Of a stretch of 35,025 nt of DNA, positions 28,521 through 35,025 are shown piece by piece. Both the position numbers and the translations under genes were made by a program. The notes under the pieces are model-generated. The model was not told the origin of the DNA. It ran no database searches and saw only the letters and a list, made by a program, of their open reading frames with translations. Source of the stretch: Candidatus Moranbacteria bacterium CG10_big_fil_rev_8_21_14_0_10_35_21 (GTDB taxonomy: Bacteria; Patescibacteriota; Minisyncoccia; Moranbacterales; UBA2206); NCBI GenBank assembly GCA_002773095.1, contig PFCG01000030.1:1-35025 (forward strand). Direction: 5' to 3'. Each line of letters opens with the position of its first letter. The stretch's first letter is position 1.

Positions 28521-28619
28521 ACCCCGTTAGAATTTATGATTATACGGGATACAAAATAATAATAATTTAAATAATTTTCACTATTGGTTTAAACAATAGT
28601 TGCAAAATTCTAACGGGGT
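28521..28619. repeat. Palindromic repeat family A, long copy 5, fills the gap between metalloprotease stop and large-subunit start
   Basis: Perfect 15-bp arms ACCCCGTTAGAATTT (28521-28535) / AAATTCTAACGGGGT (28605-28619); inner ACTATTG-gtttaaa-CAATAGT. Confidence 0.8.
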
Positions 28620-29877
28620 GAATATAAAAATAAATCACATTGCTAAAACAGAAGGACATGCCGGTTTTGCAGCCAGTATTATTAAGGGCGACGTCAAGTC
28701 GGCTAAATTAGAAGTACAGGAAGGCATGCGCTTGATTGAAGGTATATTGGTTGGTCGGAATTTTATGGATGTTCCGATTGTGGCTCAAAGAATTTGTGGA
28801 ATTTGTCCGGTAGTTCATAATTTAACTTCTATTAAGGCTTTGGAAAATGCTATGGGAGTCAAAGTGAGTGAAGAAACAAAAAAATTAAGAACTCTTTTGG
28901 AATTAGGACAACTTATTCATTCTCATGCGTTGCATCTTTTCTTTCTGTCTTTGGCTGATTTTTTGGATATGGAAAATGATCTAACTTTAATTAAAGAATA
29001 TCCGGAAGAAACAAGAATGGTTATTAGAATTAGAGAATACGGAATGAGTTTGATTAAAATTATTGGCGGTAGGGTGGTTCATCCATTAACCAATGAAGTT
29101 GGAGGATTTAAGAAAGTGCCCACCACGGAAGAAATTCAACAGTTGATTCAAGGAAGTGAAAAAATTATTTCCGAAGTGCTAGAATTAGGAGAATTTTTCC
29201 GAAAAATAAAGATTCCTGAATTTTCCAGAAAAACTGAATATGTTTCTTTGGGGCAAAAAGGTCGGTATGCTATTTATGAAGGCGATATTATTTCTTCTCA
29301 GGGATTGCATATTCCGGCGGAAAAATTTGAAGCTAATTTTCATGAATTGCAAAAGCAAAAAGAAGTCATTAAAAAAGTAGAGCATAACGGAAAGAGCTAT
29401 ATGATTGGTGCTATTGCTAGGATTAATAATAATCGAGACAAATTAATGCCCCTAGCGCATAAATATTTAGAAAGTCTTGGCTGGACATTCCCGGATTTCA
29501 ATCCTTTCCATAATATTTTATCTCAAATGACAGAGGTAATTCATTGTATTGAAGAATCAGGAAAAATTCTCAAAGAATTGTCTCACGTAGATTTAAACAA
29601 AGCTTTGACTGAAAAATATGCAGTCAAGGAAGGAGTAGGTGTTGCGGCAGTAGAAGCTCCTCGCGGAACGCTTTATTATCATATTGAAGTGGATAATAGG
29701 GGATATGTAAAAAATGTGAACATTATGACGCCTACGGCTCAATTCCTTTCTAATTTAGAGGATGATATTGCTCTTTATCTTCCAAAAGTTATGAATTTAG
29801 AGGAGCATGAAAGAGAGAAAAAATTGCGGGCTTTTATTCGGGCTTATGATCCGTGCATATCTTGCGCGGTCCACTAA
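28618..29877 (+). CDS. [NiFe] hydrogenase large (catalytic) subunit, no C-terminal extension; GTG start 28618
   Basis: RICGICPVVH (L1) and DPCISCAVH-stop (L2); N-term NIKINHIAKTEGHAGF. Confidence 0.94.
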   Translation: MNIKINHIAKTEGHAGFAASIIKGDVKSAKLEVQEGMRLIEGILVGRNFMDVPIVAQRICGICPVVHNLTSIKALENAMGVKVSEETKKLRTLLELGQLIHSHALHLFFLSLADFLDMENDLTLIKEYPEETRMVIRIREYGMSLIKIIGGRVVHPLTNEVGGFKKVPTTEEIQQLIQGSEKIISEVLELGEFFRKIKIPEFSRKTEYVSLGQKGRYAIYEGDIISSQGLHIPAEKFEANFHELQKQKEVIKKVEHNGKSYMIGAIARINNNRDKLMPLAHKYLESLGWTFPDFNPFHNILSQMTEVIHCIEESGKILKELSHVDLNKALTEKYAVKEGVGVAAVEAPRGTLYYHIEVDNRGYVKNVNIMTPTAQFLSNLEDDIALYLPKVMNLEEHEREKKLRAFIRAYDPCISCAVH

Positions 29878-29884
29878 TTTTATT

Positions 29885-30044
29885 ATCCCAGCGCCAATTC
29901 CGATTTAATTGTAAATAATGTAAAGTTTAATTCGCGGATTCGCCTACGGCTTAAATATTTGATTTAATAAGTTAATAATTGCGAATTAGTGCGGGACGCT
30001 CGTTTTTATAGCCACTCGCCCAGCTCGCGGACAAAAAAGGCGTG
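29885..30044. repeat. Long composite repeat (family B with upstream inverted half), copy upstream of hypA
   Basis: tatcccagcgccaattccgatttaatt...ttaattcgcggattcgcctacggctt...gcgaattagtgcgggacgctcgtttttatagccactcgcccagctcgcggacaaaaaaggcgtg; same order of blocks at 30328-30485. Confidence 0.75.
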
Positions 30045-30317
30045 CATGATTTTCTTTTAGCTAAACAGATTATTGATAAGGTTCTGGAAATAACACAGGA
30101 AAAAAAATTGGAGCAAGTTTCCAAAGTTTTTTTGGAAGTTGGAACGATATCTATGGCACACGATAGTTTCGACGAACATCCGGAAGAAATTAATTTGGAA
30201 AATTTGCAGTTCGGATTGGAAAGCATCGCCAAAGATACAATTTTGAAAGATGTAAAATTTAATATAAAGAAAACAGAAGGGGATAGTTGGAAAATAACCA
30301 ATATTGAGGTAAAATAA
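30042..30317 (+). CDS. HypA-like nickel chaperone lacking the C-terminal zinc-binding domain (GTG start)
   Basis: MHDFLLAKQIIDKVLEITQEKKLEQVSKVFLEVGTI...; HypA-like N-terminus, no cysteines in the protein. Confidence 0.75.
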   Translation: MHDFLLAKQIIDKVLEITQEKKLEQVSKVFLEVGTISMAHDSFDEHPEEINLENLQFGLESIAKDTILKDVKFNIKKTEGDSWKITNIEVK

Positions 30318-30327
30318 AAGCGTATGA

Positions 30328-30485
30328 CTATCCCGCACCAAATTCCGAATTAGAATATAGTTTATGCATAGTCTAATTCACGGAATCGCCTGCGGCTTAG
30401 TTTGTAAAAATATTAAAATTAAAAGAGCGAATTGGTGCGGGATGCTCGTTTTTGTTCCTGCTCTCTTTGCTCACAGACAAAAATG
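30328..30485. repeat. Long composite repeat (family B), copy upstream of gap
   Basis: tatcccgcaccaaattccgaattag...ctaattcacggaatcgcctgcggctt...gcgaattggtgcgggatgctcgtttttgttcctgctctctttgctcacagacaaaaatg. Confidence 0.75.
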
Positions 30486-31478
30486 GCAAAATTAGCTATC
30501 AATGGTTTCGGACGAATTGGTCGAGCAGCCTTTAAAATTGCTTTAGAAAAAAATAATCTAGAAGTAGTGGCTATCAATGATTTGACTGATGCTAAAACTC
30601 TAGCTCATTTAATTCAATACGATACGGTCTATGGAAAATATCCCAAAAAAGTTTCTGCGGGAGAAAAAAGTATAAATATCGATGGCAAAGAATATCCTAT
30701 CTTCGCTGAACCGGATCCAACCAAGCTTCCTTGGAAAGAATTAAATATCGATGTGGTTTTGGAATGCACAGGTCGGTTTATTAAAGACGGAAAGGCGCGC
30801 GCTCATATTGAAGCGGGGGCCAAAAAAGTAATTATTTCTGCTCCAGCTAAAGGAGGGGATGTTTCCACTTTTCTATTAGGAGTAAACGAAGACAAATATT
30901 CAAATCAGGATGTTGTTTCTAATGCTTCCTGCACCACCAACTGTATTGCTCCAGTAGCGCAAATTATCCATTCAAATTTTGGAGTGGAAAAGGCCATGAT
31001 GACAACTATTCATTCTTATACTGCTGACCAAAATATTCAAGATGGACCGCACAAAGATCTTCGCCGAGCAAGAGCGGCCGCTCAAAACATTGTTCCGACA
31101 ACTACTGGTGCAGCTATTGCAACAGCAGAAGTAATTCCAGAACTACAAGGTCTCTTTGATGGACTAGCAGTTAGAGTACCCACCATTAATGGATCACTTT
31201 CGGATTTCACTTTTCTTTTAAAAAAGGATACTACAGTGGAGGAAATCAATAATGTTTTAACTAAAACTTCCCAAGAGGATAGATATAAAAATATTTTAGA
31301 AGTGACCAATGATCCGATTGTTTCTTCGGATATTATTGGTAATCCAAAATCAAGTATCGTGGATCTTTCTCTGACTAAAGTTGTAGGAGGAAATTTAATT
31401 AAGATTGTCGTTTGGTATGATAATGAGTGGGGATATTCCAATCGGTTGGTTGAAATGGTGGAACATATAATAAAATAG
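30483..31478 (+). CDS. gap: Glyceraldehyde-3-phosphate dehydrogenase type I; start at ATG 30483
   Basis: MAKLAINGFGRIGRAAFK...SNASCTTNCIAPVAQ...WYDNEWGYSNRLVEMV. Confidence 0.97.
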   Translation: MAKLAINGFGRIGRAAFKIALEKNNLEVVAINDLTDAKTLAHLIQYDTVYGKYPKKVSAGEKSINIDGKEYPIFAEPDPTKLPWKELNIDVVLECTGRFIKDGKARAHIEAGAKKVIISAPAKGGDVSTFLLGVNEDKYSNQDVVSNASCTTNCIAPVAQIIHSNFGVEKAMMTTIHSYTADQNIQDGPHKDLRRARAAAQNIVPTTTGAAIATAEVIPELQGLFDGLAVRVPTINGSLSDFTFLLKKDTTVEEINNVLTKTSQEDRYKNILEVTNDPIVSSDIIGNPKSSIVDLSLTKVVGGNLIKIVVWYDNEWGYSNRLVEMVEHIIK

Positions 31479-31484
31479 ATTATT

Positions 31485-33056
31485 ATGTTTGATATTTTAA
31501 TAAAAAATGGAATGCTGGTAGATGGGACTGGCAAGGCTATGTATCAAGCCAACATCGGGATTAAAGAAGATAGAATTGTTGAGATTGGAGAATTACATAA
31601 TGAAAAAGGAGAAATAGAAATTGATGCCGAAGGTAAAATTGTTTGCCCTGGTTTTATTGATGTGAATAACCATAGTGATACCTATTGGCAAATATTCCAA
31701 AATCCTAATTTAGAAAGTTTACTTTATCAGGGTATTACCACTATAATTGGTGGAAATTGTGGGTCTTCTTTGGCTCCCCTGGCTGATTCTAAAACACTTC
31801 AATCCATTCAAAAATGGTCTAATCTCAATCAGATAAATTTTAATTGGCTTTCCTTGAAAGAATTTTTTGATTTTTTGGAAACCAAAAAAATTTCTGTTAA
31901 TTTTGGGACGCTGACTGGACATGGCACACTGAGAAGAGGAATATTGAAAGATCAGATGAGAGGGCTTGAACAAAAAGAATTGGATTTTGTGAAAAAAATG
32001 CTTACCCAATCTTTTAAGGAAGGTGCTCTGGGAATGTCAACGGGACTAGTTTATACGCATGCACGTAGTGCTACTGTTGATGAACTTTCGGAGTTAGCTA
32101 ATATTATAAAAAAATTTGACGGAGTTTATGTTACTCACGTGAGAGATGAACGAAAAGATTTTTTGGAAGCGATTGAAGAATCAATTAAGGTTGCTGAAAA
32201 AACTGGAGTGAAGCTTCACATAGCTCATTTAAAAGTAATGGGAGAAAATAATTGGGATTTAATGGACGACGCTTTTTATCTTCTGGATAAGGCTCATGAA
32301 AAAGGTATGGAGATAAGTTTTGATGTATTCCCATATACTAACACTGGAACTGTTCTTTACACTCTTTTGCCAAATTGGGTTTCGGCTGGAGGGAAAAAAG
32401 TGATGTTGCAAAGACTCAAAGATCAGATTATTAGAAAAAAGGTTATAAGGGAAATGCAAGAATCGGGTTTTAATTATTCAAAAATAGAGATTGCCATATC
32501 TTTATTAAATAAAACTTTAGGTAATAAAAGTATTGCAGAAATAGCTAAATCTCAAGAGAAGTCATTGGAAGAAGCTGTTTTGGATATTTTATTAGCTTCC
32601 GAAGGAAGGGTGATAACTTCTATGGAAGTATTGAGCGAAGAAAATGTGGAAAAAGCTATTATGCATCCTTTGTCGATAATTTCAACTAATGGAGCGGGAT
32701 ATAATATTGCTCATTCAAAAACCGGAGAGTTGGTTCATCCTAGAAGTTTTGGAACATTTCCTAAGGTGTTAGCAAAATATGTAAAAGAAAAAAAGATAAT
32801 TAGCTGGGAAGAAGCAATCCGAAAAATGACTTTGGCTCCAGCAAAAAAGTTTGGAATAGAAAAAAGAGGGAAATTAGAGTTAAAATATTTTGCGGATATT
32901 GCTATTATTGACCAAAATAAGATAGAGGATTTAGCTACTGCAGATAATCCATATCAATATAGTCAAGGCGTAGAAACCCTTATTATTAATGGTCAATTAG
33001 TTTTAGATAAAGGCAAATGTACCGGATTAAAAAACGGGAAAGTATTGAGGCGATAA
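31485..33056 (+). CDS. Amidohydrolase family (N-acyl-D-amino-acid deacylase-like)
   Basis: DILIKNGMLVDGTGKAMYQANIGIKEDRIVEIGE...CPGFIDVNNHSD...GGNCGSSLAPL...HIAHLKVMG. Confidence 0.88.
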   Translation: MFDILIKNGMLVDGTGKAMYQANIGIKEDRIVEIGELHNEKGEIEIDAEGKIVCPGFIDVNNHSDTYWQIFQNPNLESLLYQGITTIIGGNCGSSLAPLADSKTLQSIQKWSNLNQINFNWLSLKEFFDFLETKKISVNFGTLTGHGTLRRGILKDQMRGLEQKELDFVKKMLTQSFKEGALGMSTGLVYTHARSATVDELSELANIIKKFDGVYVTHVRDERKDFLEAIEESIKVAEKTGVKLHIAHLKVMGENNWDLMDDAFYLLDKAHEKGMEISFDVFPYTNTGTVLYTLLPNWVSAGGKKVMLQRLKDQIIRKKVIREMQESGFNYSKIEIAISLLNKTLGNKSIAEIAKSQEKSLEEAVLDILLASEGRVITSMEVLSEENVEKAIMHPLSIISTNGAGYNIAHSKTGELVHPRSFGTFPKVLAKYVKEKKIISWEEAIRKMTLAPAKKFGIEKRGKLELKYFADIAIIDQNKIEDLATADNPYQYSQGVETLIINGQLVLDKGKCTGLKNGKVLRR

Positions 33057-33057
33057 T

Positions 33058-34458
33058 ATGAAAACAGAAGATTTACGGGGTAAAAAAGTTTTAGTAATGG
33101 GCCTAGGTCTACATGGGGGCGGAATCGGAACCGTCCGATTTTTGTGTTCGGCTGGAGCCCATGTTATAGTCACTGATTTGAAAACAAAAGAACAGTTGGC
33201 TAATTCTTTAGACAAAATTAAAGATTTAAAAGGTATCGAGTATGTCTTTGGGCAACATCGTCCCGAAGATTTTTTAAGGGCTGATCTGATTATAAAAACT
33301 CCACCAATACCGTGGAATAATAAATATATAAAAGCAGCTTTGGAAAAGAAAATACCAGTAGAAATAGATGCTGGGCTCTTCTTTAAATTGAATAGAAATC
33401 CAGTAGTGGGTATTACTGGCACCAAGGGCAAAACAACCACGTCCAGTTTTATTTATGAAATTATAAAAAATTCTGGAAAAAATACTATCAAAGTTGGTGT
33501 CGGACAAATTTCTGTATTGGACAAACTTCTAAACTTAAAAAAAGACAGCTTGGTTATTTTCGAACTTTCTAGCTGGAGATTGAGTGCTTTAGGCAAGGCC
33601 AAAATTAGTCCTCAAGTAGCGGTGCTTACTAATATTTATCCTGATCATCTGAACTATTATAAAACAATGGAAGATTATATCCAGGATAAGAAGTTTATTT
33701 TTCTTAATCAAAAACCTAAAGATTTTTGTATTCTTAATTGGGATAATGAAATCCTAAGAAAAATGGAACCGGAAATAAAATCCCAGATTATTAAATTTTC
33801 TCGAAATAAAATTTCTAATGGAAAGTCGGTTTATATTAATGAGGGAGCTATTTATTTAAACAACGGAATAGACGAAAAGAAAATAATTGATTTGTCTGAA
33901 GTTGGAATAAAAGGCGAACATAATCTAGAAAATATTTTAGCGGGAATAGGAGTTGCCTATGCGCTAGGAATAGATGCGAATTATATTAAAAAAACTATAG
34001 CAACCTTCAAGGGCATTGCTCATCGTTTGGAATTTGTCAGAGAGGTTAATGGGATTAAATATTATAACGATACATCGGCTACTACTCCTGAGAGTGCTAT
34101 CTTTGGCATCGAGGCATTTATTAATCCGGTGGTTTTAATCTGTGGAGGGTCAGATAAAAATCTTAATATGTCCCCATTGGTAGAAAAAATAGCCGAAAAA
34201 GTCAAGGGCGTTGTTTTCTTGAAAGGAAAAGCGACTGAAAAAATCATCATTGAGTTAGAGAGGAAATTTATTAATTCAGATCTAGAAAAAAAATTTATTA
34301 TAGCCGACTCTATGGAAAAAGCCGTCGAATTTGCTAATCAGTCGGCAGAAACAGGTGATGTGGTGCTTCTTTCTCCTGGAGCAGCTAGTTTTGGAATTTT
34401 TGCCAATGAATTCGAAAGAGGTGATAAATTTAAAGAGGCTGTAAAAAAACTTAAATAA
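33058..34458 (+). CDS. murD: UDP-N-acetylmuramoyl-L-alanine:D-glutamate ligase
   Basis: VVGITGTKGKTTTSSFIYEII; VLTNIYPDHLNYYKTMEDY; NDTSATTPES. Confidence 0.92.
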   Translation: MKTEDLRGKKVLVMGLGLHGGGIGTVRFLCSAGAHVIVTDLKTKEQLANSLDKIKDLKGIEYVFGQHRPEDFLRADLIIKTPPIPWNNKYIKAALEKKIPVEIDAGLFFKLNRNPVVGITGTKGKTTTSSFIYEIIKNSGKNTIKVGVGQISVLDKLLNLKKDSLVIFELSSWRLSALGKAKISPQVAVLTNIYPDHLNYYKTMEDYIQDKKFIFLNQKPKDFCILNWDNEILRKMEPEIKSQIIKFSRNKISNGKSVYINEGAIYLNNGIDEKKIIDLSEVGIKGEHNLENILAGIGVAYALGIDANYIKKTIATFKGIAHRLEFVREVNGIKYYNDTSATTPESAIFGIEAFINPVVLICGGSDKNLNMSPLVEKIAEKVKGVVFLKGKATEKIIIELERKFINSDLEKKFIIADSMEKAVEFANQSAETGDVVLLSPGAASFGIFANEFERGDKFKEAVKKLK

Positions 34459-34570
34459 TCTGGACAAAATTAAATTCTCTTGCTAGAATAATCATCAGTT
34501 TTGGTTCAGTAAGTTTGTTTGTTTTAGGGATGTTATTTTTTATCCTTAGTAAATAAATAAAGTTATTAAT

Positions 34571-34643
34571 GGGCCGGTAGCTCACCTGGTAGAGCGCCTC
34601 GTTTGCACCGAGGAGGTAGCGGGTTCAAGTCCTGTCCGGTCCA
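34571..34643 (+). tRNA. tRNA-Ala(TGC), CCA not encoded
   Basis: GGGCCGG/CCGGTCC acceptor; anticodon arm CCTCG-TTTGCAC-CGAGG; GGTTCAAGTCC T arm. Confidence 0.93.
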
Positions 34644-34758
34644 CTTGGTTAAAAATAAAAGGACTTGAAGGGCGCGAGTAAATCCGAGCAAGTGAAGATT
34701 TATTGTGTGTAGCGCCCAGGCTCCGAGTCGGAGTGAGGAGAAGTCCTGTCCGGTCCAC
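34627..34758. repeat. 18-bp direct repeat of the tRNA-Ala 3' end (34627-34644 and 34741-34758) bracketing a structured 96-bp spacer
   Basis: aagtcctgtccggtccac occurs exactly twice; spacer holds GGGCGC/GCGCCC and CTCCGA/TCGGAG complements. Confidence 0.7.
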
Positions 34759-34770
34759 CGATTATTTTAA

Positions 34771-34856
34771 GGGCATGTAGCTCAGTTTCGGCCATAGGCC
34801 GACCAGCCTATGGCTGGGGTTTAGAGCGCGCCCGCCGTGGCGGGTAATGACGAGGT
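34771..34856 (+). pseudogene. Broken tRNA-Ile copy with two palindromic insertions
   Basis: gggcatgtagctcagtt and tagagcgcg...taatgacgagg match the intact tRNA-Ile at 34880; interrupted by CCATAGGC/GCCTATGG (34792-34813) and CCCGCCGTGGCGGG (34831-34844); no 3' half. Confidence 0.75.
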
Positions 34857-34879
34857 TTAGTTAATTTAATTTTATTTAA

Positions 34880-34956
34880 GGGCATGTAGCTCAGTTGGTT
34901 AGAGCGCGTCACTGATAATGACGAGGTCCCCGGTTCGAATCCAGGCATGCCCACCA
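34880..34956 (+). tRNA. tRNA-Ile(GAT), CCA encoded
   Basis: GGGCATG/CATGCCC acceptor; anticodon arm CGTCA-CTGATAA-TGACG; GGTTCGAATCC T arm; ACCA 3' end. Confidence 0.95.
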
Positions 34957-35025
34957 AAATCAAACTTTCAGATTTTTTCCCTACTAATTCGGCGGTCAAG
35001 TTTTGTTTCTATCTCTACAAGCTCA

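Noticed and set aside
24036-30317. An [FeFe] hydrogenase catalytic subunit explaining HydE/HydG
   Set aside because: No H-cluster motifs (TSCCPxW, MPCxxK, ExMxCxGGC) were seen in any supplied ORF in the window.
30972-31534. Minus-strand 150-aa ORF opposite gap (31082-31534)
   Set aside because: Antisense shadow of gap; no independent coding evidence.
34808-34999. Minus-strand 63-aa ORF containing GMPGFEPGTSSLSVTRSNQLSY
   Set aside because: It is the antisense of tRNA-Ile and its broken copy; this peptide pattern is a familiar spurious translation of tRNA genes.
1-35025. Alternative genetic code (UGA recoded, as in some CPR)
   Set aside because: Core genes are full length with standard stops, and the metalloprotease ORF terminates at TGA in a sensible place.

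Overview
The window looks like a chromosomal segment of a streamlined bacterium. AT-rich sequence, a compact ribosomal locus without rpmD/uL30, short spacers and a glycolysis-centred gene set suggest a Candidate Phyla Radiation / Parcubacteria-like genome; this assignment is inference. About 1.9-18.9 kb is a merged str-S10-spc translation locus (rpsL, rpsG, fusA, tuf, rpsJ ... rplO, secY, adk, map). After it come ruvX, a GT2 glycosyltransferase, galT, a frameshifted type IV pilin-like gene, tpiA and fba. Next is an unusual hydrogenase locus (about 24.0-30.3 kb), then gap, an amidohydrolase, murD and tRNA genes (Ala-TGC, Ile-GAT, plus a broken tRNA-Ile copy). The most interesting signal is the hydrogenase locus. 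It encodes the two subunits of a soluble [NiFe] hydrogenase with both NiFe-binding CxxC motifs, but its nearby maturation genes are HydE and HydG, the radical-SAM maturases of [FeFe] hydrogenase. HydE is fused at its N-terminus to a HypC domain, the [NiFe] Fe(CN)2CO chaperone. The large subunit ends exactly at DPCxxCxxH with no cleavable tail, and the HypA-like protein lacks its Zn ribbon. No [FeFe] catalytic subunit, HydF, HypB, HypD, HypE, HypF or endopeptidase is visible in the window. This suggests an alternative, hybrid [NiFe] cofactor assembly route. A second layer of signal is two families of palindromic interspersed repeats. They sit at gene boundaries, supply start or stop codons, insert in frame into tpiA, and flank hypA as direct copies.
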